Source: Kushneria pakistanensis (GTDB taxonomy: Bacteria > Pseudomonadota > Gammaproteobacteria > Pseudomonadales > Halomonadaceae). Taken from it: a stretch of 64,000 nucleotides of DNA. Where the stretch lies: the NCBI RefSeq assembly GCF_014652795.1, contig NZ_BMZM01000001.1, positions 992,001 to 1,056,000 on the forward strand, read 5' to 3'. Positions 36,268 to 44,306 of the stretch are shown piece after piece. Numbering within the stretch: the stretch's first letter is position 1; the number at the start of each line of letters is the position of its first letter. The position numbers and the translations under genes are program-made. The notes under the pieces were generated by a model, which had not been told where the DNA came from, did no database searches, and saw only the letters and a list, made by a program, of their open reading frames with translations.

Positions 36268-37116
36268 TCACGTCAGCGTCCGAGTGCCGTGAGCTGTCGC
36301 CACGGCCCCCTTGTCGATCCCTTCAAAAGCCTGCACGCGTACGCTGCCCCCGTGGAGCGAGGCAATCTCCCTGGCCATCCAGTTGGCGATCTGTTCCACC
36401 GTGGTTGGTGTCGGCAGAATCTCGGCGCGATCCTGAGGCAGGCGTATCGAAAAGCGTCCCTGTGCTGATTCGTAGCCGACATGATAGATATCGTTGTCGG
36501 CATCGATCAGGTCGGCGTGATCAATCAGATAAATATCTTCCAGCCTTTGTGACCACTGGGATTCAAGCGCTTCGCTGCGCTGTCCATTATGCCAGATGGC
36601 CAGACGCGAGCGATGGCCGTGCGCAATACGCTGGCAATTTCCCTTGTGACGTCGAAGGCCATGGCTATACGTATAACCGCCGGCCTCATGGGACTCTTCA
36701 CGCAGTGTGATGCGTATTTTTTCCACCTGTGCCGGTGGCCGTCTGGAAAGCTCTGCGGAGAGATAGTCACCCAGGCGTTCAGGCGTAATCTGCTGCCAGG
36801 GCAGCAGTGTATAAGCCTGGCGCGGTGCGCGTAGTTCCATGGGCCAGGGGTGACGTGTCTGCAGACGCAGTCCCTCATTGCACTCGCTGACCGTAATGTC
36901 ATGTGCCTTCATGGGCACCAGCAGGGTATGGTCGACGGTGCTGTCAATGCGTGACTTGATCCAGGGTTTGACGTCGCCAAAGTCAAACAGCATGCCGTCT
37001 TCACCCAATGCGCCTTCCAGTTCGACATCAATGTGGTAGCTGGCGCCGATCAAACCGCGCTGCGGACACCAGATGGAAACATCCAGTGCGCTCAAGGCAT
37101 TTACGAAAAGAATCAT
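36268..37116 (-). CDS. queD: Tandem-domain 6-carboxytetrahydropterin synthase (QueD-like)
   Basis: QueD converts 7,8-dihydroneopterin triphosphate to 6-carboxytetrahydropterin on the preQ0/queuosine path. At 282 residues this is more than twice the usual 120. The second half has the zinc and catalytic set (Cys161 in HKGNCQRIAHGH, His166, His168, DH in LIDHADL, Glu in VQAFEG). The first half keeps a DH pair (Asp62-His63) and a Glu near 140 but has LIGAS where LHGHS is expected, so it lacks the zinc histidines. This looks like a tandem duplication with a degenerate N-terminal domain. It overlaps the queE stop (TGATG) and is followed by coupled ykgJ. Confidence 0.87.
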   Translation of the reverse strand: MILFVNALSALDVSIWCPQRGLIGASYHIDVELEGALGEDGMLFDFGDVKPWIKSRIDSTVDHTLLVPMKAHDITVSECNEGLRLQTRHPWPMELRAPRQAYTLLPWQQITPERLGDYLSAELSRRPPAQVEKIRITLREESHEAGGYTYSHGLRRHKGNCQRIAHGHRSRLAIWHNGQRSEALESQWSQRLEDIYLIDHADLIDADNDIYHVGYESAQGRFSIRLPQDRAEILPTPTTVEQIANWMAREIASLHGGSVRVQAFEGIDKGAVATAHGTRTLT

Positions 37117-37760
37117 CAATCAATACCTGCAATCTTGTGTGTCTGCAGGGAGAGGCGCCACTGAGGGTTTGCCATACAGTAGGCCACCGTGTCTGCCATG
37201 GTGTTGCCTTGTCCGCCACGAGGCGCAAGATCCATGGGCTGCAGAAAAAAGTGATCAAACTCAAGCGCCATGAAGCGCTCGGGCAAGGCGTCTTCCTGCG
37301 GGTAGACCAGCTTGAGCTCGTTGCCTGTCAGTTGCTTGAGTTCAGCGCGCCCCTTGGGGCTGACGCATAGCCAGTCGATACCTTCCGGCGCCGGCAGTGT
37401 GCCATTGGTTTCAACCGCGATTTCAAAGCCACGCTCATGCATGGCATCGATCAAAGCGGCATCCAGTTGGAGCAGAGGCTCACCACCGGTAAACACCACG
37501 TAGGGACGGGCATGCGCCGTCTGCGCTGGCCATAGCGCCTCGATGTGCGCTGCCAGCTCGGTAGCTTCCCGAAACTTGCCGCCGTTCTGGCCGTCGGTGC
37601 CGATAAAGTCGGTATCACAGAAGCGGCAGATGCTGCCGGCCCGATCCTTTTCGCGTCCGGACCAGAGATTACACCCAGTGAAACGACAGAATACCGAAGC
37701 GCGACCTGCCTGGCCGCCTTCACCCTGCAGGGTATAGAACGCTTCCTTGACGCTGTACAT
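37116..37760 (-). CDS. queE: 7-carboxy-7-deazaguanine synthase (radical SAM)
   Basis: QueE ring-contracts 6-carboxytetrahydropterin to 7-carboxy-7-deazaguanine using SAM and a [4Fe-4S] cluster. The 214-residue protein shows the distinctive QueE cluster motif C-x14-C-x2-C (CRFTGCNLWSGREKDRAGSICRFCDTDF region, where the loop between the first and second cluster cysteines is enlarged), the GGEPLLQ motif and ETNGTLPAPEGIDW. The ATG at 37760 is two bases past the queC stop, with AGGTG before it; its own stop overlaps the queD ATG. Tight packing signals one operon. Confidence 0.95.
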   Translation of the reverse strand: MYSVKEAFYTLQGEGGQAGRASVFCRFTGCNLWSGREKDRAGSICRFCDTDFIGTDGQNGGKFREATELAAHIEALWPAQTAHARPYVVFTGGEPLLQLDAALIDAMHERGFEIAVETNGTLPAPEGIDWLCVSPKGRAELKQLTGNELKLVYPQEDALPERFMALEFDHFFLQPMDLAPRGGQGNTMADTVAYCMANPQWRLSLQTHKIAGID

Positions 37761-37762
37761 GG

Positions 37763-38461
37763 CTACACCTCCCGCGTGCGACGGGGCTGGGCGCGATAGG
37801 GCAGCGGGTCCTCAAGACCCATTGATGCAAAGGCCTGCAGGCGCTCACGGCAGCTGCCACATTCACCGCAGGCCAGCGCTTCGCCCAGGTAGCAGGTCCA
37901 GGTGTGGGCATAATCGAGTCCCATCTGCAGACCTTCAGCGAGAATATCGCCCTTGCTGGCATGCAGATAAGGGGCGCGTATTTCCACCGGCGTGTAGTTG
38001 GCAATCGCCGCAACATCATTCATGCGTGCGACAAATTCCGGCCGGCAGTCAGGATAGATGGCGTGATCGCCGCCGTGGGCGCCGTAATAACAGATTTCTG
38101 CTTCCAGGTTAACGGCATGTCCGATGGCCAGAGACAGCAAAATCATGTTGCGATTGGGGACGACAGTCGCCTTCATGTTGTCTTCGGCGTAGTCGGCACT
38201 TGGCATCTGCTGGGTGGCATCGGTCAGGGCCGAAGCACCAATGAGCCCATGGATGGCGCGTATATCCACGACCTGATGAGCAACGCCCAGGGTCTGACAG
38301 ACCTGGCTGGCAACATCGAGTTCACGGGCATGGCGCTGGCCATAATGAAAGGAGAGGGCATGAACGTCGTAACCCTCGCGTAGAGCGCGGTGCAGGACGG
38401 TGTAGGAGTCCATGCCGCCGGAATAGATAACGACGGCGCGTGATGCAGTCTGTTGTGTCAT
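37763..38461 (-). CDS. queC: 7-cyano-7-deazaguanine (preQ0) synthase
   Basis: QueC turns 7-carboxy-7-deazaguanine, ammonia and ATP into preQ0. The 232-residue protein has the PP-loop [12 protein letters not shown], the [17 protein letters not shown] segment and the C-terminal zinc motif [19 protein letters not shown]. The ATG at 38461 fits the 231-residue E. coli protein; the longer frame adds 26 unconserved residues. No strong ribosome site is seen. The leader holds a GC hairpin (38492-38513) and, about 100 bases upstream, one copy of a 20-base element also found before cbiB. queF, which finishes preQ1, is not in the window. Confidence 0.96.
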   Translation of the reverse strand: MTQQTASRAVVIYSGGMDSYTVLHRALREGYDVHALSFHYGQRHARELDVASQVCQTLGVAHQVVDIRAIHGLIGASALTDATQQMPSADYAEDNMKATVVPNRNMILLSLAIGHAVNLEAEICYYGAHGGDHAIYPDCRPEFVARMNDVAAIANYTPVEIRAPYLHASKGDILAEGLQMGLDYAHTWTCYLGEALACGECGSCRERLQAFASMGLEDPLPYRAQPRRTREV

Positions 38462-38560
38462 GACGGAGAATTTCTTTGCCGATGAAATCGACGCCCGGGA
38501 TCCGGTCCGGGCGAATGAGGGGCGGCAGTGTAACGCCAAATCACGGTGTTGTCAGCGACA

Positions 38561-38580
38561 ATTTTTATACCGTTATCTTT
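38561..38580 (-). promoter_or_regulatory. 20-base conserved element before queC (copy 1)
   Basis: The plus strand reads ATTTTTATACCGTTATCTTT, identical over 20 bases to 58806-58825 before cbiB. Its core ATACCGTTAT is nearly palindromic (8 of 10 positions), which suits a dimeric repressor. Read toward queC, it contains TATAAA and so may overlay a -10 box. The regulator is unknown. Confidence 0.5.
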
Positions 38581-38631
38581 GAAGGCAGAAAAACTCTCGA
38601 ACATTTTAATTACTGGTAATAGCCGTTTCGG

Positions 38632-38683
38632 AAAGAAAAAAGTTTTCTGAAAGCAATGAGGCTGTCCTGCAGCCCCATTGCTT
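38632..38683 (-). terminator. Terminator of the CBS-domain gene
   Basis: On the minus strand a 14-bp stem (AAGCAATGGGGCTG / CAGCCTCATTGCTT, one G-T pair) with a five-base loop is followed by a T-rich stretch containing six consecutive T residues, separating this gene from downstream queC. Confidence 0.65.
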
Positions 38684-38692
38684 CATCATTTC

Positions 38693-39310
38693 TTACAGAT
38701 CGTGCCCCAGTACGACCGAGCGAATGGCCGAGAAGCTATGGGCTTCTGGCGGGTGATCAAGATCAATGCCCAGCGCGTTGCTGACTTCGCGAGCAGAAAT
38801 TACGCCACGAATATGAAAGCTGCCGTTTTCATCGTGATCGGTCACCAATACGTGACGATCACCTGATGCCTTCAGCGTCTGCACCAGATCGCCTACCGTG
38901 GCGCGTTCAAGGCGCTCATGATCAATGGCATGAAGCTCTTCACGTGGCAGTTGGATCATGTCGACCGTGACATCCTCACGCGAAAGCCCCCCTTCCTGCA
39001 TGACGCGCGTCACGGCACTGCCGCCAAAAAGAATGCGTGCACTCACGACGCCGGTAAACTCACCCTTGTCGTTAATGACCAGCAGCATGTGAATGCGATT
39101 TTGCTTCATCATCTGCAGGGCATCATCGACACTGCTTTGCGATGATACTGTAAATGCGCGCACCTGCTGAAAGTCGGTCAGCAGTGCCAGTGCCGGACTG
39201 TCCATGTCTAATGACGCGGAAGCGGCGTGATGCCCCGGTCGACAGATACTGGTGACGCTACCCATCTCCTTGAGTGGCAGATGGCTATAAGGTGAAGGGG
39301 TATTGTTCAT
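38693..39310 (-). CDS. CBS-domain protein, unknown role
   Basis: The 205-residue protein has two CBS modules: residues about 50-110 (DFQQVRAFTVSSQSSVDDALQMMKQNRIHMLLVINDKGEFTGVVSARIL) and 130-195 (HAIDHERLERATVGDLVQTLKASGDRHVLVTDHDENGSFHIRGVISAREVS). CBS pairs bind adenosine nucleotides and sense energy or ionic state, but no effector domain is attached. The ATG at 39310 follows GGAGG. It precedes queC on the same strand but a terminator intervenes, so it is probably monocistronic. Confidence 0.85.
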   Translation of the reverse strand: MNNTPSPYSHLPLKEMGSVTSICRPGHHAASASLDMDSPALALLTDFQQVRAFTVSSQSSVDDALQMMKQNRIHMLLVINDKGEFTGVVSARILFGGSAVTRVMQEGGLSREDVTVDMIQLPREELHAIDHERLERATVGDLVQTLKASGDRHVLVTDHDENGSFHIRGVISAREVSNALGIDLDHPPEAHSFSAIRSVVLGHDL

Positions 39311-39382
39311 GAGCGCCTCCTGTTGCATGCCTTGTCAGGCGTTTTTCTTTCAAAGATGAAAGATGAAATCAGATGCAGCTGA

Positions 39383-39883
39383 TTACAGATGGGGCTTTAA
39401 ATCGCCCCGTACAAGATCGACAAAAGTAATGAAACGGGTATCGCGGTCGTCGTCACTGCGGTCCACACGACAACCCAGTTGCATGGTGTTTTTGACCAGT
39501 AATTCGTCAAAAATTTCCAGCGTGACGGCAACTGCCGGTCTTGTCCCGGGAGTAATATCGCCATGTTCCAGAGTGAAGGTTTCAAGCAGGGTGCCTCTCA
39601 CGCGCGTTGTGCCACCTTCTGCGATGACGCGGCGCACAAACAGCCATCCTTCGCAGGCAAGCTCCTCACCATTGTCCTGACGACGGCTGAAAAGCGTTCG
39701 GTAGCAGGCGCCTTCCGCCGCGGCCCGCTCTGCCATGCTCTTGTAGGAGGCGGCCATACGTGTCGCCATGGCGCCTGATTTCGCCAGCTTCTGTACGGCA
39801 CCCCGATGTTCCTGATCCAGCTTTTCCTGTCTGGAGAAACGCTGCCAGTGCCGGTATTCCTCTAAAATTGAAGTCACATCCAT
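39383..39883 (-). CDS. Hypothetical protein, 166 residues
   Basis: Not recognised. The product is soluble, without signal peptide or membrane segment. The first 60 residues look helical and basic (LEEYRHWQRFSRQEKLDQEHRGAVQKLAKSGAM), the rest mixed alpha/beta with a single internal Cys-Glu-Gly-Trp segment. The ATG at 39883 lies right behind CAGGG, very close for a ribosome site; the GTG two codons on is an alternative start. Codon use matches the neighbours, so I take it as a real gene. It is followed 72 bases downstream by the CBS-domain gene on the same strand. Confidence 0.6.
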   Translation of the reverse strand: MDVTSILEEYRHWQRFSRQEKLDQEHRGAVQKLAKSGAMATRMAASYKSMAERAAAEGACYRTLFSRRQDNGEELACEGWLFVRRVIAEGGTTRVRGTLLETFTLEHGDITPGTRPAVAVTLEIFDELLVKNTMQLGCRVDRSDDDRDTRFITFVDLVRGDLKPHL

Positions 39884-40185
39884 CCCTGTCGTCGCTGCGG
39901 TTAATAATGTCGAAGGCTATCTTGCCGATACACGGCGCTTCTCGCCAGCCTGTCCAAAAAAATAGGGTGTGTCACGCATCTGAAATCGAACAGTGTACAA
40001 ATACGGGTAAGGAAAATTTTTTGGCCATTAATTATTGTATAGGTATTGACCTCGCTGACGAGCGCGCTAAAGTCATGTACATGAGCTGTACAGCGACACC
40101 GCCCATGGAAGGGCGTAGCTGACAGTTCAACTGCAAGGGATCTGCAGTCGGTCATCAGGGAAGACATTGAACAGGGAGTGTTCAC
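39884..40185. other. 302-base intergenic region before the zinc-ribbon gene
   Basis: No gene seen. The central 100 bases are AT-rich and contain the promoter candidate listed separately; the rest carries no recognised repeat or RNA. Confidence 0.6.
40046..40073 (+). promoter_or_regulatory. Candidate promoter of the zinc-ribbon gene
   Basis: TTGACC and TAAAGT with a 16-base spacer, about 110 bases before the start codon. The -35 matches consensus at five positions, the -10 at four. Confidence 0.45.
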
Positions 40186-40389
40186 ATGCTGGGAATGAGT
40201 TGCCATCGTTGTGGTAGCGAGGATCTGAATGTGGCAGCCGATGCCATGGAGTGGGATGAAATTCGTTGCAGGGATTGCGGTGAATTCATCTCGACCTACG
40301 GCGCAGCTATCCAGCCACTGTTGCTGGCAGATGCCTGCCTGAAAACGCGTCAACTGGCGCAAACGATGCGCATATCTCTTTCCGGGTAG
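40186..40389 (+). CDS. Small zinc-ribbon protein, 67 residues
   Basis: Two CxxC knuckles (CHRCGSEDL and CRDCGEFIS) spaced by about 20 residues make a zinc ribbon, followed by a helical Leu/Ala-rich tail (LLLADACLKTRQLAQTM). The ATG at 40186 follows GGGAG by about eight bases; a second ATG three codons later is possible. It stands alone, with a promoter candidate upstream and a hairpin downstream. Such proteins may act as transcription-related or metal-buffering factors; no family name is claimed. Confidence 0.65.
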   Translation: MLGMSCHRCGSEDLNVAADAMEWDEIRCRDCGEFISTYGAAIQPLLLADACLKTRQLAQTMRISLSG

Positions 40390-40442
40390 CAAGGGCCCGG
40401 CTTTTGGGAAAAAGCAGTGTCAAAAGGACACCGGGGCAACGT

Positions 40443-40474
40443 CAAGGGCGGCGAGTGAAAACTCGCCGCCCTTG
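40443..40474 (+). terminator. Long hairpin after the zinc-ribbon gene
   Basis: A perfect 14-bp stem CAAGGGCGGCGAGT / ACTCGCCGCCCTTG capped by GAAA, but with only a weak T-rich tail. Probably terminates or protects the 3' end of the small transcript. Confidence 0.6.
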
Positions 40475-40610
40475 TGTATCTGGAAGATATTACCGTGCTC
40501 TTGATCCTTATTCTTCGTGATTCCCTGCGATCAGGCAGACCCGTTGGGCCACCATCCGTTACACTCAACGTATCTGACAGACTGTCACCCATGAGAAGTG
40601 GATCAAAAAG

Positions 40611-41201
40611 ATGATGAAAAAGACATGGATAGGCGTTGCCACTCTGACGTTGATGACAGGATGCGTTTCGGGGCAATACGTTCTGGATGATCAGGTCTCG
40701 CAAAGCCGCGAAATCAATCCCGTTCAGGGCGTGGATGGCGACTATCTAGGGTCCTTTGCCGTACGCAGACCCTACACCGAAGTGACCCCCGTGCAGCTTG
40801 ATCAGTGCCTTGATGCCAGCGTCCAGCAACAGCAGGTCAATCTGGCCACGGGCGTACTGCGCGATCCCATCGGCCAGAAGGAGAAAATGACCTTCAACGC
40901 CATGCCCGGGGAAGGCGATGAGGCAGGCGTGACCGGGGTGACGCAACATGAAGGGCGTAACATTGCCTACCGGCTGGAAATACAGCGCATGCCGGAAGCC
41001 AACTACTACTACTTTGACCGGCTGGGTGAAGCCAGTGGGCAGAATGATCAGTTCGTGCCGATCGGTGCCTGGGCTGAAGCCGCGCCCCTGCAGGCCACTC
41101 AGGGGCTGGAAGCCGTTGCCGATCAGATGCAGTCCTGTCTGGAGCGAGGGGCCACCAATCAGCCGGGTGAAGACCCTACCGGCTGGCAGCCGCAGTCCTG
41201 A
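40611..41201 (+). CDS. Predicted lipoprotein, unknown function
   Basis: The 196-residue product begins MMKKTWIGVATLTLMTGCVSGQY with a lipobox LMTGC, so it should be exported and lipidated; no Asp at mature position 2 suggests the outer membrane. The mature part is acidic and Gln-rich with two later cysteines (DQCLDASVQ and QSCLERG) that could form a disulfide, and a motif stretch NYYYFDRLGEASGQNDQF. No enzyme family is recognised. The start could be either of two tandem ATGs at 40611; no clear ribosome site. A strong terminator follows. Confidence 0.8.
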   Translation: MMKKTWIGVATLTLMTGCVSGQYVLDDQVSQSREINPVQGVDGDYLGSFAVRRPYTEVTPVQLDQCLDASVQQQQVNLATGVLRDPIGQKEKMTFNAMPGEGDEAGVTGVTQHEGRNIAYRLEIQRMPEANYYYFDRLGEASGQNDQFVPIGAWAEAAPLQATQGLEAVADQMQSCLERGATNQPGEDPTGWQPQS

Positions 41202-41221
41202 TAACGAAGACAGTATTCAGC

Positions 41222-41253
41222 AAAAGGCCCCTTCCATGGAAGGGGCCTTTTTT
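41222..41253. terminator. Terminator between lipoprotein and rhomboid genes
   Basis: AAAAGGCCCCTT / AAGGGGCCTTTT with a CCATGG loop region and six T residues; its A-rich left flank lets it also serve the converging rhomboid gene. Confidence 0.88.
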
Positions 41254-41276
41254 GTGGCATCTATGGCTGGCGGCGG

Positions 41277-41873
41277 TCAGAACGCCACAATCTGTTCCAG
41301 AAAGCGAGGGCCCAGCGCCGGCTCCATGAGCAGTGCAAAGACAACGCCGTAGGCGGCGCCCCACAGGTGGGCACTGTGATTGACGTTATCGCCCCCGCGA
41401 CGGCCGGCATAAATGGACCAGCCTGTATAAATCACGGCAAAAACGATCGCTGGCACCGGAATGACCAGCACATAGAGCGTGGTCCAGGGCGCGGCCAGAA
41501 TGAAGGCAAACAGCACGGCAGACACAGCGCCTGAGGCGCCGAGGCTTCGATAGTTCGCGTCGTGACGATGCGCCAGATAGCTGGGGATGATCGCGGCGAC
41601 AATGCCGCCCAGATAAAACCCGATAAATCCCGCTACGCCGATATAGGAAACAAAAAAGCGCTCGATGGCACGACCAAAGAAAAAGAGCGTGAACATGTTG
41701 AAAAAAAGATGCGCCCCGTTGGCATGCACGAAGCCATGGGTGACAAACCGATAAACCTGTCCGCGCGCCACGGCCGGTGGCCAGAACAGCAGCTTCTCGA
41801 TCAAACGATGGTTGTTGAAGCAGGGCAGGGAGACCGCGCAGGTCACCACGATCAGAAGTAGCGTGAGCGTCAT
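41277..41873 (-). CDS. Rhomboid-family intramembrane serine protease
   Basis: The 198-residue protein has six hydrophobic segments and the rhomboid catalytic dyad: Ser in SLGASGAVSAVLF (GxSG motif) and His in NHSAHLWGAAYG. The HANGAHLFFNMF segment supplies the oxyanion-stabilising His and Asn of the family, and YRFVTHGFVH precedes it. It resembles the short bacterial rhomboids without extra cytoplasmic domains. ATG at 41873. Substrate unknown. It diverges from eutBC over a 190-base gap. Confidence 0.9.
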   Translation of the reverse strand: MTLTLLLIVVTCAVSLPCFNNHRLIEKLLFWPPAVARGQVYRFVTHGFVHANGAHLFFNMFTLFFFGRAIERFFVSYIGVAGFIGFYLGGIVAAIIPSYLAHRHDANYRSLGASGAVSAVLFAFILAAPWTTLYVLVIPVPAIVFAVIYTGWSIYAGRRGGDNVNHSAHLWGAAYGVVFALLMEPALGPRFLEQIVAF

Positions 41874-42063
41874 GCGTTTCTCGCATTGAGTATGAGATGC
41901 GCCCGATCATAGCGCAGTGCGCCAGGGCGTGCCTGTTTCGCCTGTGACGCTTTCTTCAGCCGCCATTTTCCCGTTGGGCAGCCTATGTCAGTGTCGTTTA
42001 TGCTGAAAGTCGGCATCATGACAAGGCCAACGAGACAAGACCAACAATGCTTCGGAGGTGCGC

Positions 42064-43452
42064 ATGAGCGGCTATTACCATGACGTCGGCAACAAACGCT
42101 ATCGCTTTGAAAGCCTGAAAATGCTGATGGCCTGCGCCACGCCCGAGCGCTCCGGCGATCAGCTGGCAGGCATCGCGGCCGCCGACAGCGAAACACGCGC
42201 CGCCGCCCAGCTGGCGCTGGCGGAGGTACCGCTCACACGCTTTCTCGAAGAGATGCTGGTGCCCTATGAAGATGATGAGGTCACGCGGCTGATCATCGAT
42301 GGGCATGACAAGGCGGCCTTTGCCCGTGTGGCCCACATGAGCGTGGGTGAGTTTCGAAATCACCTGCTTTCCCATGAGGTCGACAGCGAGGCGCTGGCGG
42401 CGCTGTCACCCGGACTGACGCCTGAAATGGTCGCGGCCGTGGCCAAAATCATGCGCCTGCAGGATCTGGTACTGGTCGCGCGCAAGTGCCGCGTGGTGAG
42501 CGCCTTTCGCAATACGATCGGGCTGGAAGGTCGGCTGTCGACCCGACTGCAGCCCAATAACCCGACGGACAACCCCACCGGAATTGCCGCCAGCATTCTT
42601 GACGGGTTGCTGTACGGTAATGGTGATGCGGTGATCGGCATCAACCCTGCCACCGACAATACCGGCGCCGTCGTGACGCTTTTGAAGATGCTCGATGACA
42701 TCATCAGTTACTACGAGATTCCGACCCAGAGCTGCGTGCTCACCCACGTCACCACCGCTATTGAAGCCATCAATCGCGGCGCGCCGACCGATCTGGTCTT
42801 TCAGTCCATCGCCGGCACTCAGGCCGCCAATCAGGGGTTTGGCATCGATCTGGCCCTGCTCAAGGAGGGGCAGGAGGCAGCGCTGTCACTAAAACGCGGT
42901 ACGGTCGGCAACAACGTCATGTATTTCGAAACCGGGCAGGGCAGTGCGCTGTCAGCCAACGGCCACCACGACGTCGATCAGCAAACGCTCGAGGCGCGCG
43001 CTTACGCGGTGGCGCGCGAGTTCCAACCGCTGCTGGTCAACACCGTGGTGGGCTTTATCGGCCCGGAATATCTCTTCAATGGCAAGCAGATCACCCGGGC
43101 CGGGCTGGAGGATCATTTCTGCGGCAAGCTGCTGGGGGTGCCGATGGGCTGCGATGTCTGCTACACCAATCACGCCGAGGCCGATCAGGATGACATGGAT
43201 GTTCTGCTGACTCTGCTGGGGGCTGCCGGCTGCAACTATGTGATGGGCATTCCCGGTTCTGACGACATCATGCTCAACTATCAGACGACCTCCTTTCACG
43301 ACGCGCTCTACGTGCGCGAGGTGCTGGGCCTGCGTGCCGCGCCGGAATTTGAAGACTGGCTTGAACGGATGGCGATCACCAACCAAAAAGGCCGAATCAT
43401 CGTCGACCAGCACCTGCCGGCCCCCTTTGCCCATGCCCTGACGCGGGCCTGA
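42064..43452 (+). CDS. eutB: Ethanolamine ammonia-lyase large subunit
   Basis: With EutC it uses adenosylcobalamin to convert ethanolamine to acetaldehyde and ammonia. The 462-residue barrel subunit has the family sequences NPTDNPTGIAASILDGLLYGNGDAVIGINPATDN, HVTTAIEAINRGAPTDLVFQSIAGTQAANQGFG, and MGCDVCYTNHAEADQDDMD that contact the cofactor and substrate. The ATG at 42064 follows GGAGG; a GTG six bases earlier is in frame. eutC follows after 16 bases. The neighbouring B12 operons supply its cofactor; no microcompartment shell or eutADEG genes are nearby. Confidence 0.96.
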   Translation: MSGYYHDVGNKRYRFESLKMLMACATPERSGDQLAGIAAADSETRAAAQLALAEVPLTRFLEEMLVPYEDDEVTRLIIDGHDKAAFARVAHMSVGEFRNHLLSHEVDSEALAALSPGLTPEMVAAVAKIMRLQDLVLVARKCRVVSAFRNTIGLEGRLSTRLQPNNPTDNPTGIAASILDGLLYGNGDAVIGINPATDNTGAVVTLLKMLDDIISYYEIPTQSCVLTHVTTAIEAINRGAPTDLVFQSIAGTQAANQGFGIDLALLKEGQEAALSLKRGTVGNNVMYFETGQGSALSANGHHDVDQQTLEARAYAVAREFQPLLVNTVVGFIGPEYLFNGKQITRAGLEDHFCGKLLGVPMGCDVCYTNHAEADQDDMDVLLTLLGAAGCNYVMGIPGSDDIMLNYQTTSFHDALYVREVLGLRAAPEFEDWLERMAITNQKGRIIVDQHLPAPFAHALTRA

Positions 43453-43468
43453 TGATCGGAGTTTGGTC

Positions 43469-44299
43469 ATGACGGACAACACAAAGAACTCGACTGACGC
43501 AAATACCACAAGTGCGGTTACCACCAACCCGTGGCAGCAGTTGAGTGAACACACCGATGCCCGGATCGGTTTGGGTCGTGCCGGCGGCAGCCAGCCTACT
43601 GCACCGCATCTGGCCTTTCAGCTGGCTCATGCTCAGGCGCGCGACGCCGTGCATCTTCCGCTCGATACCGAACAGATGATGGACGCGCTCGAGTCGCGCT
43701 TCGAGCAGGTCGTTCGCCTGCACAGCCGGGCCTGTGATCGCGGCGAATATCTGCGCCGCCCCGATCTGGGGCGACAGCTGAATGACGAAAGTCTCGAGCA
43801 GTTGACATCGATGAACGTCAAACAGTGCGATCTGTCAATTGCCCTCGTCGATGGGCTGTCAGCTCGTGCCATTCACGAGCATGCCGCCATACTGCTGGAT
43901 CACCTGATACCCGCGTTTGATGAGCGCGGCTGGTCCGTTGGGCCGGTGGCACTGGTCGAGCAGGGGCGGGTGGCGATCGGTGATCCGATTGGCGAGGCGC
44001 TGGGCGCGCGCATGGGGCTGGTGTTGATCGGCGAGCGCCCGGGGCTCAGCTCGCCGGACAGCCTAGGTGTCTACTTTACCTGGGGCCCGCGGGCCGGCCG
44101 ACGCGACAGCGAGCGAAACTGTATCTCCAATATCCGCCCGCGCGGCCAGTCGTTTGAAAGTGCCGCGACGCTGATCCTGTATCTGCTCGATGAAGCCAGC
44201 CGCCGGGAGGTCTCCGGGATTGAACTCAAGGATGACTCCGAGGGGGATTCCGATCTCGGCGACGGCAGTCAGGGCAATTTCCTGCTGCCGGAGCGTTGA
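43469..44299 (+). CDS. eutC: Ethanolamine ammonia-lyase small subunit
   Basis: Small subunit completing the AdoCbl-binding site. The 276-residue protein begins with a Thr/Asn-rich non-conserved stretch, then ARIGLGRAGGSQPTAPHLAFQLAHAQARDAVH, the LSIALVDGLSARAIHEHA segment, ERPGLSSPDSLGVYFTWGPRAGRRDSERNCISNI typical of EutC, and an acidic C-terminus. The ATG at 43469 follows GGAG by nine bases. It ends seven bases before the convergent end of cobQ, with no clear terminator between. Confidence 0.95.
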   Translation: MTDNTKNSTDANTTSAVTTNPWQQLSEHTDARIGLGRAGGSQPTAPHLAFQLAHAQARDAVHLPLDTEQMMDALESRFEQVVRLHSRACDRGEYLRRPDLGRQLNDESLEQLTSMNVKQCDLSIALVDGLSARAIHEHAAILLDHLIPAFDERGWSVGPVALVEQGRVAIGDPIGEALGARMGLVLIGERPGLSSPDSLGVYFTWGPRAGRRDSERNCISNIRPRGQSFESAATLILYLLDEASRREVSGIELKDDSEGDSDLGDGSQGNFLLPER

Positions 44300-44306
44300 T
44301 CGCCGG

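Noticed and set aside
36104-36312. Fourth tRNA (Leu) or small RNA between the tRNA operon and tig region analogue
   Set aside because: The relevant gap 26104-26312 has no cloverleaf or encoded CCA; the coordinates listed here (ykgJ/queD coding DNA) likewise contain none.
38462-38692. PreQ1 or preQ0 riboswitch before queC
   Set aside because: Searched by eye for the short preQ1-I hairpin plus A-rich tail; only a GC hairpin and the 20-base element are present.
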